Source of the DNA: Euperipatoides rowelli | Lineage: Eukaryota > Onychophora > Udeonychophora > Euonychophora > Peripatopsidae | Assembly (NCBI GenBank): GCA_003024985.2 | Contig: PXIH01S0006682.1 | Length of the DNA stretch: 14,683 nucleotides | Direction: 5' to 3' (one strand) | Shown here: one piece after another, positions 1-10,475 of the stretch | Position numbering within the stretch: the first letter of the stretch is position 1 | How the letters are laid out: the number at the start of each line of letters is the position of its first letter | Notes under the pieces: generated by a model | Databases searched by the model: none | Told to the model about the DNA's origin: nothing | What the model saw: the letters and a program-made list of their open reading frames with translations, nothing else | Program-made: the position numbers and the translations under genes

Positions 1-504
1 AAAAAAAAAAAAAAAAATACTAAAATAACTCTGTAATCATTATCTCTCTACTCAAACATTGATGTTTTGTGGAGAAGTTGGAATTTATGACATTAATAAC
101 ATCCCAGGATATTACAATGTAATGTTGTTTGACGGTAAAATTTCAGAAGAACCATCTTATTTCCTGAATGTTGACATTTTTTTAAAAAAATAAGTTTGAC
201 ATTTGACAGCTACAAGCAAATTGATTGATAAAATAAAAATTTCAGACAAACAATACAAAATTTAAACTGTATTTTTAGAATAACTTTAGCGTCTCTATTC
301 CAGCCTTCCCATGATATCATATATCCTTAAAAAAAATATTAATCCTCTTAAATAGTTACATTTCTGTCTTTCTCCACTCCCTTTTTAAATTGGCTTGTCT
401 GCTTCTTTTTTGTCAAAATATTGTATTCTTCCTTTGTTAAAATATTGCCTTCTGACTGTCAAAATGTTGACTAGAAAGTACTGATAATAATCAGAATTAT
501 TTTT

Positions 505-572
505 ATCATCATCATCATTATTTTATTGATTATATAATCATTATTATCGATTATTAATATAATAATAATTTT
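505..572. repeat. ATC / ATT simple repeat
   Basis: Five tandem ATC triplets are followed by interrupted ATT/AAT triplets. This is an ordinary microsatellite-like low-complexity tract with no sign of coding. Confidence 0.7.
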
Positions 573-1628
573 ATTTATTTGTTATAGAATTTTTTATGAT
601 AATGTTATTTATTGTACTTACTGACATAATTATGTAGAAAGAGAGAATGAGGGCATAATAGTAAATAGACTCAATGCCAGTAGATTAAATATAACAATAT
701 AATAAAAAGCAGGAACACACATTCTTATAATGTTCTGTATTAGAAGAACTGTGTGTTGTACAAAATAAAACTAAACTCAACTTGTTTGTAAACCATCTTG
801 ATCTTAATTACAACTTTAATCCAATCCAAAAAATAGTTGGGCTTTTTTTAATCCCTTTACTGGCTTTAATTGAGAAATAAAATTCAGAATAATATAATGG
901 AATCCTGTGAAAAATTAAAATTATGTTCAAATATATCATTGATCAGTTGGAAATGTTTATATTTTGCTTTTTTAATAACTTGAGTGGGTATAAATAATAT
1001 AGTTTCCTTGCATGTATATTTGTTAATTTTTTTTCTTTTTCTTTAACTAACTCAACAGCACATTCTTTAGTGTACATGCACTCATTACTATATTACATTT
1101 ACATCAGTTTTACATTTCAAGGTTCCGTTATTCAATCCTATATCTCTTCTGTGCTATAGCTATACTCTCATTTTCTTTTACAATATTAATGTTAATTTCT
1201 TTATGTAATTTGTTTAATTCTTTATTTCTATTTTTAATTTTTAGTCCTGCAATTAATAGCATATGTATATGCATCTTTCTCAAAATTTGCTTTTTAATAA
1301 GAATGTGTTAATTTTTTAAGATCCCCATAGTATTAATTAATAAATGAGTCTGTTTTTTTCTTTAAATAAATACATAAATGTTTTTTTCTTCTTTATTCCA
1401 TTCTGGTATGCATGCTCTAGTATTGTAATGATTCATTATATCTCATAATGATCAGAATATGGCATCACTACAAATTCTCATTCATAACTAACTTTCAGAG
1501 TTGTTACACATCATTATTCAGTCCAAACTATTAGAAGAGTTATTGTTAAACCTAATATCAACATACACTTGACAACAATATTTTTTCCTTATCAGATGAT
1601 TTTAAAATTTATGTTTTTCTTAAGCTGG

Positions 1629-1653
1629 CGTCACACAGGATGTTGTGTGGACG
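1629..1653. repeat. Short imperfect inverted repeat
   Basis: The left arm CGTCACACA faces TGTGTGGACG across the 6-base spacer GGATGT. One extra G sits in the right arm. It is GC-richer than its surroundings and could be a remnant of a transposon end, but no partner terminus was found. Confidence 0.5.
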
Positions 1654-1715
1654 TTGCATAGAAAAATACAGTGTGGAATTTAGGTGCCACACAGAAATGC
1701 ATTAGCATTGCATGA

Positions 1716-1766
1716 ATATACTGTATATACAGGTTATATACTGTATGTATGTATATATATATATTA
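1716..1766. repeat. TA / TGTA microsatellite
   Basis: ATATACTGTAT occurs twice and runs into TGTA repeats and then a pure TA run. It is an interrupted dinucleotide/tetranucleotide microsatellite. Confidence 0.75.
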
Positions 1767-2025
1767 TGAATCCCATAAATTTAAAATTATAAAACATCAC
1801 AATCTCTTGTCAACTTGGGAGGGGGTAGATGATAAAAAATAAGTTTTTGTGCATGAATGTGTGAAAAACTCATTATGTTGAATGTTTTTTCTTATAAAAA
1901 TAATAAATTCTGGCCAATAATCATTAAATGTACTCTTTGGTATTTCGCTTCCAGTTATTAAAAATAATATTTGACATTAAGCTCACTACAGTTTTTAGTG
2001 CAGTTTGCTAGTGAAAAATACACAA

Positions 2026-2050
2026 TACAGACAGTAATTTGCTGTCTGTA
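2026..2050. repeat. Perfect 9-bp inverted repeat
   Basis: TACAGACAG is followed by a 7-base spacer and then its exact reverse complement CTGTCTGTA. No flanking gene gives it a role; it may be chance or a small hairpin. Confidence 0.55.
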
Positions 2051-3397
2051 AATCTAGGCACTATAAAATATTATTAAATATTCTAAATATAAGTAAGTAC
2101 TCACTGAAAATATTTATTTATAATAATTCTTAAAACTGCATTTTCCTCCAGTTCTAATAATGAAGCAAATCAATAGCAGATAAACAATGTTTTCTTATCA
2201 TCTTATGGTTTTAACTAATTTAAACCCCATGAAAAACAAAATTAGTGAATTTAATCAATATATTATTCATACCAATTCAGTCATAATTCTGACAACTGAA
2301 ACCTGGCTCACTTAGCAAACAACAGGGAACATGAAATGAATGGCTATCATTTTTGTGAGAAGAGAAAGATTTAAAAAAAATGTAATGGCTTATTGTTTTT
2401 ACTATAACATGACGCTGAAGAGTAAGGCTTCTTTGATATTATGATTTTTAAAAATAAAATTATTTTGAGAAAAGATAGACCCACTAATTATTAATTAATT
2501 TTAATATAAAGAAGGTTGAATTTCTTAACAATTGTTACTCTTGTGAAAATCTACAAATTCTTGTGATTGTACTAGTTCTATTAAATGCAATGACTGGATG
2601 CTATCAGCCCCTAAGCTGTGCAATGTGCATGCTTAATTTGAACATTAGTTCGCATGTAAAGTAATTCAGTAAGAAAATCAGTAGCCTATGTCACTACGAA
2701 AATATAACAATTTATACGGAAAATTGCATTATTTTTCCAAGAATGTATAGGCCTACAATATAAATCTAATTTAAACTGTATATTTTTTTATTTTTTTAAT
2801 GGCTAAATTAAAACTAAAAAATACCAAAATTGGTACTTTAATTAGCAAAAATAAGCTATTCTTTGAAAAACGGGATATTTTTTATAAAGAGATCATATTC
2901 CTTACATCATTTTTGTAATCATAATAAAAAAGATTTGATCCTGTTCATTTCAAATATTAAGGAGTTGTTGACAATAAATAATTTATAGGCGTATACAAAC
3001 CTAGGCCTACTTTCCCAACATGTTTTATCTGACAGAATTGAATACAATCATTATATTTAATTTTTAAATCCAGAATCATTAAAATCTTATAAATCTATTC
3101 CAAACAATGGATCATTTACTGTATTTCAGAAATATTAATATTCCAAAAATATTGTATTTGTTACTGAGGGAAATTGTTTATTCACTCTGATGAAATGATA
3201 TTTGATTATAATGTAAGGTTAAAAATACTTTGGTTTATATTGTACTGTATAAAGAAATTGAAATATAATTAATCGTATCTTTTGGTTTTCTTATTGCATT
3301 ACAATCCCTTTAAATGAAAATGATATAATTTTTTTTATTGTTAAAATCTGAAATTAACTATTTAATTCTGTAATAAGATTATTGGTCTTTTTAGCCT

Positions 3398-3421
3398 AAA
3401 TGATTTTTAATTAAATCATTT
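3398..3421. repeat. AT-rich perfect inverted repeat
   Basis: AAATGATTT and AAATCATTT are exact reverse complements around the 6-base spacer TTAATT. In DNA this AT-rich such hairpins arise easily by chance. Confidence 0.45.
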
Positions 3422-3924
3422 TAAAATTCTTTTTATTAAAATACATAAAAATTTTTTTTTATTTCAATTCCAAGTCGTAAACAAACCTTTAGGGGTCAGT
3501 TTTCTTGTGGAAGAAAATCCATCTCTCCATCAAGGATGATAAAATATTTTCACTTTTATCTTAAATCTTCCTTGAATGGATGGCTGCTTTCAACCAAGCT
3601 TTTGCCATCCAAATCTACCATTTAGTATAACAAATAGATCAATTATCAAAGGTGGGGACTCATATAAATGGAATGTCAAAAACCACACCTTAAATTTTTT
3701 CTATTCAAAAATATATAAAATATTGTTTTTTAATATTTTTTTAAACATTAGCCCTAAAACTTTTTATTTAAATCCTAACCTCTAAACTTTTTCTAGGGAA
3801 AATATTTTTTTTTTGTATTTTTGTTTAAACGTGCTTTAACTACGCTTGCAAATTCTCTGTGCTTCAAGATGCAACTTCTTGTTTCCTCACTTATAAACTT
3901 ACTATATGGGGACATATCAACGAC

Positions 3925-4183
3925 TGTTGGGAACCGGAAGTGACAGTTTGATCGCACTTTTCTTACCCATACAGTGTATTATAGAGAAATGCTGAGGAGA
4001 ATGTGTCTTTGTTTCATTCTTATTGGAAGAGAAACAGATACACTGAACCTGATGAATGAATATTCATCTAAAGTGGTTGAACTCTGTATATTTATTTATT
4101 TACAAAATGTATAAAACCTCTTGCTCAAAAATATTTGTGTGGATCTCTCGCTGTTATTTTTATAAAGTTATACGAAATCCACA
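3925..4183 (+). mobile_element. Candidate LTR (solo or 5' LTR)
   Basis: A 259-base segment starts TGTTGGGAACC and ends ATCCACA, so its ends carry the TGT...ACA pair usual for LTRs. It contains a TATA-like TATAAAA near 4110, with the ending about 70 bases downstream, and it is GC-richer than the flanks. A reading frame opens 13 bases after the proposed end, as a gag might. No second copy lies in the window, no target-site duplication can be tested, and I do not recognise a tRNA primer-binding site. The family is unknown, and the boundaries rest on the TGT/ACA ends alone. Confidence 0.4.
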
Positions 4184-4195
4184 CTACTTATAATC

Positions 4196-4327
4196 ATGAC
4201 TGCTCCTACCAATGAATGGAAAATCTGGGACCTGGTGAAAGAATGGTTGAAACTCACAAGGCAAAACTCACCGACTGTGCCTTACAAACTTCAGGCACCA
4301 AGTCAATGGCAGCGACTGCACAATTAA
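4196..4327 (+). pseudogene. Short Trp-rich ORF after LTR-like unit
   Basis: A 43-codon frame starts ATG ACT GCT CCT and ends TAA. The peptide begins MTAPTNEWKIWDLVKEW and has three Trp residues in its first 17 positions and a fourth near the C-terminus, which is unlike the Phe/Ile/Lys-rich noise of nearby frames. It begins 13 bases after the candidate LTR, where gag of an LTR element would start. I do not recognise the family. It may be the first part of a gag broken by a stop, or a short chance frame. No RT, protease or integrase motif follows, so any element here is truncated. Confidence 0.35.
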
Positions 4328-5037
4328 TTTCAAAAGAAACATAAAGCCAGCAAGATATGATTTTCCCAATGCCTTTCCACCATAGACACCATTGTGTAAA
4401 ATCTACACTAACCACTACTTTGTTTCTCCCTTACAACTATTTTCACCACTGATCCTTTTGCACAAATCTTTGTTCCACCATGAACATTTCAAGTAAATAA
4501 AATAATAGACTGTATCCAATTTGTTGCTGCTACCTTCTTCATATTTCTTGTCTCCTACTTCAACTGAGTTTTCCTTCTACCAAAAAATGTCTTTGATGGA
4601 TCCACAAGTTAATTTTTTTATTTTTATTCAAATTTCTTTTTAAACTATATTTTTAAAATCCAGGACAAAAAGGTTAAGGGGCTAATCCAAATATTTTTTT
4701 TTTATGGGAAACCATAAATCATTTTTTTATGTGTTGTGTTTGTCTAAGAATATATAAAACCTTTTTTTAAGCTCTGCAAATGTTTAGTTTAGTTATAGTT
4801 TAGATATCATTTGTAAGAAATTCTCAGGGAGGTCATCCTAGATTGTACACACACACTTAGTGATGTTAGCCATTAGATGTCCACTTATTTAAAGTTTTCT
4901 TTAAATATAATATGTGTAGACTTATTCAACTAGCAAGTGACAGAGGAAAATGTAATACTGTTCAATCTGTGAATAAATGCAAATGACATTCATCCCATTT
5001 GCTTAAGCTTCAACTGTGTATTTTATATTGGAGCCAC
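4328..5037. other. Gene-free, pyrimidine-rich then AT-rich
   Basis: About 4360-4600 is noticeably C/T-rich on the + strand and lacks any recognisable protein. It could be the decayed continuation of the LTR-like element before it. The rest is AT-rich, with an AATAAA near 4498. No gene is seen. Confidence 0.5.
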
Positions 5038-5144
5038 ACTCATTTTCAAAACAGATATTTTTTTATATGCAATATTTTATCCATACTCATTTTATTTTCA
5101 GATATTTTTTTATATAATATATTTTTGCTATACTCATTTTTTTT
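5038..5144. repeat. 47-bp tandem repeat, 2.3 copies
   Basis: ACTCATTTT begins at 5038, 5085 and 5132, exactly 47 bases apart each time. The first two units share the core CAGATATTTTTTTATAT; the third is cut off inside a T run. It is a short minisatellite. The frames read through it are shadows of the repeat. Confidence 0.8.
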
Positions 5145-6559
5145 AAATCTTGTACTGTTGTTGATTGCCATCTTCCGATAACAAAGAAGTCAATGTGGAT
5201 AAAGGACATGGTAGGCACTTGTTTCTCTTTGCAGTGCTGAGGAAGAGTTCAATATCTTATTATATGAATTCAGGTCTGTCTTTTCCTATCGAATTGCTAG
5301 ATCAACTTCTAGACACCATTTCAATCATTATCAATTTACAGTTATATATTTTTCTTTAGATTTGTTTTTCTACAAATAATAATATTTAGCAAATAAATAA
5401 TTCATATGAATGAAGTTAATATTTTATAGTATAAATTCAGATAGTCTATTAGTTATTTTTAACTCTTGGGAGAAATACATTGGTAATCACTGAGTGGACT
5501 GGGATGTCTAATTTTCTGGACCACGAAGCCACCAGCCTTTTGTTTTGTCCAGAAGGCAACTAGCAGTGTCAAATTTTGCTCTCTCTTCACAAAATGTAAA
5601 GCTATCCCCAAGCAAACAATAACATACATTAAGTTTATAAGTAAAAACATTTCTCCCATTTTATATATTACACAAGAGTATAGTATACTTATTTCTAGCT
5701 TAGGAAATTCTTATGTGAGTATTTATGTAATTATAGAACTAGTGCTTTATTATTCTTAGAGTATTATATAAACAAAACTATGACACATGTTACTGTTATG
5801 GAGCAACATAGCTTTCAACTCAGTTTTGATAGTCAATTTATGATCTCCTTTAAAATAATCAGTGAAGGATTTTAGAGAATACTAAGTCATTCTCCTGAGA
5901 AAATAATTTACAAAGATTTTCCTGATGATGATGATAAACTTATTTTGGTTCCTTTCTTAAGGAGTTTCCATCTAGAAACCAAAAGTTTTGCTTGATTTAT
6001 TAATAAATTATGATCACAAGCTAGGCCATTTAGCTTCCCTTCTGTTATATGAATTGGAGATCAATTGATTAATTGTTGGTTTCAAATGTGGGTTCATTGT
6101 CCATTTTGTCTTGATCATCTTCTTCTTAATCTAGCTTTAAATTGAGGAAATGTGGGGATAGTAATTGTTTATGTGTTCATTTTTGCCACATAATTCACAT
6201 ATTATTTTAGCATGACAATCCTTTCTGGTGACATATTTGGTTTGGTTTGATAAATATTATGTTGATATTAAGTCTGTTTATTCTATCCAAAGTGGACATA
6301 ATTATTAACTGTTGAACTTATTGTAATGTATTTTTGAAACGTATTTGATTTTAGCATTGCGACATACATTAAGAACATTTCCCAGAATTCTGGGTGTGGA
6401 TATTCATTCTGGTCTCCTTCAGGCCCTGTATTTCTTTATTGGTGTGTTTTTCTTCGAAATACTGTTAAATATGAATGCTTCGCCTGTTTTATTTCTAGTA
6501 AATGGATAAAATATTCAATAACCAATAACTTTAACAATTAATCATTTATAGTGACGGCA
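5145..6559. other. Gene-free AT-rich DNA
   Basis: I see no convincing gene here. A GC-richer patch at about 5462-5600 reads as an open frame on the minus strand (5659 to 5459, 66 codons), but I cannot match it to a family. From about 6340 the + strand turns T-rich like the LINE that follows, so the true 5' end of that element, including its 5' UTR, may lie in 6340-6559. Confidence 0.55.
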
Positions 6560-7281
6560 ATGTCATATGTATTTGTTATAGTTGATGGTAATTACAAATA
6601 TCAAAGATTTCAATTGCAGGCTTTAATTGATATTGATATTGTGGATGCTCTCGGTACTTTGGTTGCCCATAAGGGTAGTCATTTCCGAGTTAGGTAATAT
6701 TTTTCAAGAGTATCGTAAGATATTATCTCTAAAGCCTACTGTGAAGCAATTGAGTGCCAATACTTATTTGTCTACTTCTCCAGTTCATGTGTCATTCCAG
6801 TTTAATGCAGATATCACTAGTGCTGATTTGCCATATTCTACAAAATCTATGGCTTTGTTGAAAGGGTGGCAGTCTGTTTTGTGGCCCACCCCTGTCTGTT
6901 TTCTGTGCAAAAGTTCACCCAATAGTGTATCAACATGTCCTTTCAGATGGTGCCCCTCCTGTCAGTCTCTTCAGGTAAGGGGGGCAGCATGCATGTTTTA
7001 GATCATTTAGTGACATTGTGCAGGAAGATGCAACTGATTCTACTTTGAATGTGACCTAGGATGGTGTCTCTGAAGATGGTCTCTCTCAGCCACAGGGTGG
7101 TGTAGTTCAGAAAGGTAACGTCAGTGATTTGGACTAAGGGATGGTGGATACCCAGCTTCAGCTTTTTATCTCTACATCGCAATCTCAATCTACTGCACGG
7201 GACTTTCAATGTTTGAACTTTCAAGTGGAGAATGATGTAATGCTTGATACATCATGCAGCATACATGATTGCAAGCTGTAG
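6560..7281 (+). pseudogene. LINE ORF1 remnant with two CCHC-like knuckles
   Basis: ORF1 proteins of LINEs bind RNA and form the retrotransposition particle. The likely reading starts at ATG 6560, runs in one frame to a TAA at 6695-6697, shifts to another frame through 6690-7001, then a third at 7006-7281, where an Asp/Ser/Gln-rich tail contains two TAG/TAA-type interruptions and ends in TAG. The middle piece holds two tandem zinc knuckles at 6897-6992 spaced Cx2Cx4-x-x4C. The His of the first is Asn and that of the second is Val, so metal binding is probably lost. ATG 6560 is only a plausible start; nothing confirms it. This is clearly a pseudogene. Confidence 0.7.
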
Positions 7282-8081
7282 GTGTTAAGGAGGGGGGTAA
7301 AGAAATTCAAACTTGATAAACTGGAGCTTTCTAGGACTTGAGGTGGCTGGTTTTGTTGGTGGGTGCTTTTTTACTACTTAAGCGCTTAATAGTTCAATTA
7401 GCTCATGGGTATAGATATTATGATGGATACCTTATCTTGATTGGTGTCTACGTTATGTTTGTTATGGTATTATGGGTTTTGCAGATAAGCAAGTTTTCAT
7501 TATTTGATGTTTCTTTTTGTACACAATGTAATTATACATTTACCTGTGTTTGGGTTAATTTTTCAATGAGTAATATCTCATCAGTATTTTTTTATTTTTT
7601 TGCTGGTTGGCTTTGTTTTGCAAATCCATTTTTAAGGGGGGAGTTGCAGCCTTTTATGTTTTATGATGTAGCATTTTTTTTTTCATTTTGACCTTGAATA
7701 ATACACAGGTTCATGTGTTTAATTTGGGTGCCTGCCTGCCTGTAAGTGCTTGTGTTTGTGGTCTTTTTGGTTTTAGATCCACTTGTGGGTTTTCCTAAAC
7801 TTGTTTATAAAAGCGTTTATTTTTTTGCTAATGGGTGTTGTGGATTTGAGGGAAGGGTGCCACCCGGCTTTAGGATTTTTGTGTTTACTGGTTTTGAGTG
7901 TAGTAGGTTTCTTCTTGGCTATGATAGGGATATGCTTCCACAGAGCTTATTTTGTATGTTTTTTTTCCCTTGCTGTTTTATTTCCTTTTTATGCCGTTCA
8001 ATTTTTTTCTGGCAGTTTTATTGCATGGGTCCTGGTAGCGTCTAGAACAAGTGATGGTAAAATAACAATTTTAATTTTGCT
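7282..8081 (+). other. T-rich LINE inter-ORF spacer
   Basis: About 800 bases separate the ORF1 remnant from the endonuclease. The + strand is strongly T- and G-rich and poor in C and A. Two frames (7338-7691, 117 codons; 7746-8045, 99 codons) read as very hydrophobic, multi-membrane-like peptides. That is what T in the second codon position produces, and neither peptide has a motif I recognise. I treat the stretch as spacer or decayed ORF1/ORF2 edge, not as a membrane-protein gene. A short GCCTGCCTGCCTG run lies near 7731-7742. Confidence 0.55.
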
Positions 8082-8698
8082 TTGGCTTCCTTGAATGTTC
8101 AAGGGCTAAACTCTTTCAGAAAAAAAACAACTCTTGTAGTTTCTGTTAAAATATCAAATTGATATATGTTTTGTCCAGGAGACAAAGCTTTGTGATACAA
8201 GGAGAGGGGGGGGGGGATTTGGCTACTTTCAAGAAATATTTTTCTATATATCAGGGCAAGGCAACAAAAACCTGCTAAGGCATCATGGTTTTGATTGCAA
8301 AGACAATAGTTGTATCAAACCTTAGATTAGTATGGAGAAATCCCCGGTACCTAAATCTCTCTATGACATATAATGGCTACAGGATGACTCTATTGTGCAT
8401 AGTCGTTTGGTTTATTAGGAATTTCTGACAAATTTTCTCATACCCATGATGCTTTGATCCTAGCTGGTGATTATAATCATAAGGCTTTAATAGAGGATAA
8501 ATTTTTTAGGGCACACTTTTCCAAACATAGTCTCATTAAAGTGGCTCAGACAATGGGGCTTCAAGACACTCCTACTCATTATGCTGCCACTTCAAACATC
8601 TTGATTATATTTATGTAACTACTGGAGTTTTTACTAATACTGACTATAGTGTGAATCCCATTGCTTTTTCCGATCATGCAGCCCTGGTTCTCTCGATG
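8082..8698 (+). pseudogene. LINE ORF2: AP-endonuclease domain remnant
   Basis: The apurinic-type endonuclease nicks target DNA to start target-primed reverse transcription. The opening LNVQGLNSFRKKT lies in one frame from 8091. The catalytic-Glu motif CFVQETK follows in another frame (8167-8187), after a stop. GDYN sits at 8466-8477, HLDYIYV from 8597, and the final SDHAALVLS near 8672. All the signature motifs survive, but in three frames. A run of 11 G at 8206-8216 marks one likely slippage point. The span is about 200 codons, near the usual domain size. Stops and shifts make it non-functional. Confidence 0.88.
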
Positions 8699-9380
8699 CG
8701 ATCAACTTATGATCTTCTCAGAAATATGTTGTCACCATTTCATTTCACCCTTAAGGGGAGGTCTATCCATGTCCCTATCATGATGTTGCAGCAACTTGTC
8801 TATATGGTGAAGCAATCCAATAATAAGCAATTAGTGGTTATTTTTGTAGATTGCACAAGGCATTTGATTTTGTCAATCATTCCTACCTTGTGGATAATTT
8901 GATAAGGTTATTTGGGTATTACAAACCTTTCTCGGGGCATTATTAATTATATTGCCAAGAAATTTATTTCTCAATTACAAGGGAAAATTATTCTATAAAT
9001 TTTATGTAAAAATGGGGCTCACCCAGGGATCCCCTCTCAGTACCAACCTCCTTGCTATCTATATTGATAGGCTACTAATTAATTTAAACAGTCTTGTATT
9101 GGTGTTTTCTTTCCCTCGTTGGACTCATATGTTTCCACAGTTTCTTATGTCGATGACTTTGCCTTATTCCTTAATGGTCGTAATAACATTCCTCGGGCCA
9201 TGCAGGTGATTCGTGACTTTGCACAGGTTACTGGATCCATTATTAATCCGGCTAAAACTTACATATGGTTTCCAGCCACTAATCAGGTTGATACTGGTAG
9301 GGGATGGGGGTGCCGGGGAAATTCCTGGGTATCCTTCGTCCTTTCTTTTGAAATGTTGCACGGAATGTGAACCAGGGCAA
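8699..9380 (+). pseudogene. LINE ORF2: reverse transcriptase remnant
   Basis: The reverse transcriptase copies element RNA into DNA at the nicked target. LKGRSIHVPIMMLQQ near 8750 is the usual segment ahead of motif A. Motif A follows as VVIFVD (Asp codon 8849-8851), continuing after a one-base frame change into FDFVNH at 8863. Motif B reads GLTQGSPLS at 9015-9035 and the catalytic YVDD is at 9146-9157 in yet another frame, followed by VTGSIINPAKT. The catalytic Asp pair is intact. Only about 25 residues separate the endonuclease SDH from GRSI, whereas intact LINEs have a long linker plus the first RT motifs there, so a large internal deletion is inferred. Confidence 0.92.
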
Positions 9381-10112
9381 TGGGCTGTCATATTTCAAAT
9401 ATGTTAAAATGCAGTTGCATGAGAAATAATTGTCCTTGGTCACTAAGGTAAAAATTGTAAACACTTATTTATTTTCCAAATTATATTATTTTGTGCCGCA
9501 TTTCAAAGTTACCAAAATGTATTTCTAAGCTAAATGTGGTAGCTCATGGTATTTTATGGGGTACAAAATTAATACCTGTATCTAGGTTTAAATTAATTCA
9601 GTCTTTGAAAAATGGAGGGCTTGCTCTCCATGAGGTTGCATACTTGATGGAGGTGATTAGGAGCAATTTTTCCTGGTATATATCAGGTATTGGTAGGTTT
9701 CTGGGAGTGGCTCAGCCCGTTGAACCAACTTTTTTTTTACCGAATCAGCATTATTGAAGCAACTTATTATTGAGATAATTAACTTTCAGCAGCCAGCAAG
9801 GTTTACTTATAAAGCCTATGCTTCTTTGATGCAATAAGACTATGTCCCATCACAGGATTTGAGGTTGTTGCTCCCTATTTATAAGATTTTTTTAAAAATT
9901 GTCTGTAGGCCCTAATCTTTATGATTTTGCTTTTCAAATGCTTTCCAAGATTATTTTTTATTAGGGACTTGTTCATCCATAGGTATGGGTTTCAGGTCAT
10001 TAGTTTTTGTCCTTTGTGTCATAAGGTTGAATCTTTTCACCATCTTATTTTTCAATGTGGTTACTTTTGTGACTTGAAGCTTTTAGGGCTATCAGGATTC
10101 TTTGATTTTGAT
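9381..10112 (+). pseudogene. LINE ORF2: C-terminal region with Cys/His motif
   Basis: One frame from 9382 reads GLSYFKYVKMQLHEK, a stop, then a segment with IVNTYLFSKLYYFVPHF, the conserved post-RT stretch of L1/Tx1-like ORF2. A second frame from 9491 continues with ILWGTK and NGGLALHEV. A third from 9921 reaches the zinc-like C-terminal motif CPLC...HHLIFQC at 10008-10058 (Cx2Cx7Hx4C), with its Cys and His residues intact. Stops and shifts lie between the segments. This is the last coding part before the 3' UTR. Confidence 0.85.
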
Positions 10113-10428
10113 TTTTTTTTTAAATTCTAATAGCTATGACACGTTAATCATTGCTATCAGGTATAAACAGGTTATTCCCCTCATCTTTTTTGTCTACTTT
10201 ATTATGTGGAAAATCAGAAATATTTCTGTGTTTCAAAATACCAGGCTGTGACCAGGCCCAATTTTCACAGCTAGATGTAAGTGATTTTGTGGTGCTTGTG
10301 ACTTCAATCTTTGATTTCAATGGAAGAACAAATTTATAATAAGATATTTTAACACTTTTATATGGGACAGCCTTTTTATTTGGTTTGGCTTGCTTTATTG
10401 CATGATGTACAGTTATAAGTTCTGGTTA

Positions 10429-10475
10429 AATAAAGTTTTTTTATTGGGATTAAACGCCCCACCCTCCCAAAAAAA
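10429..10475 (+). terminator. LINE 3' end: AATAAA and A-run
   Basis: AATAAA at 10429-10434 is followed by about 35 bases and a run of seven A at 10469-10475. That fits a polyadenylation signal and the 3' tail of the LINE. The A-run is short, so the tail has decayed or the exact end lies a few bases away. Confidence 0.6.

Larger units (their letters stand above)
18..3924. other. Gene-free AT-rich DNA
   Basis: This long stretch follows a run of 17 A at the window edge. I see no reading frame that resembles a known protein and no RNA gene. It holds AT-rich low-complexity sequence, short simple repeats, several small inverted repeats and two copies of the palindrome TAGGCCTA. A 69-codon frame at 3576-3785 is rich in Phe, Ile, Asn and Lys, as expected from AT-rich DNA, and matches nothing I recognise. 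Confidence 0.7.
6560..10475 (+). mobile_element. Decayed LINE, L1/Tx1-like group
   Basis: The segment carries the order expected of a two-ORF non-LTR retrotransposon: an ORF1 with CCHC knuckles, an ORF2 with AP endonuclease, reverse transcriptase and a C-terminal Cys/His motif, then a short 3' UTR ending in A. The motifs lie in all three + frames because of many small indels and stops, so no protein can be made. The post-RT region (VNTYLFSKLYYF, then ILWGTK and a GGLAL motif) resembles the L1/Tx1 group, but clade placement needs a tree. The 5' end is uncertain and no target-site duplication was established. Confidence 0.9.

Noticed and set aside
3576-3785. 69-codon + strand frame
   Set aside because: Composition is Phe/Ile/Asn/Lys-rich as expected from AT-rich DNA; no domain or conservation clue.
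4999-5359. Two overlapping frames across the 47-bp repeat
   Set aside because: They translate the repeat and T runs into Phe/Leu/Ile-rich peptide without motifs.
7338-8094. Hydrophobic open frames resembling multi-pass membrane proteins
   Set aside because: T-rich sequence puts T in second codon positions and yields hydrophobic residues; no motif, no supporting start context, and the stretch lies inside a dead LINE.
9164-9464. Minus-strand and alternate-frame ORFs over the RT region
   Set aside because: They overlap clear RT and post-RT motifs on the + strand and are shadows of that coding sequence.
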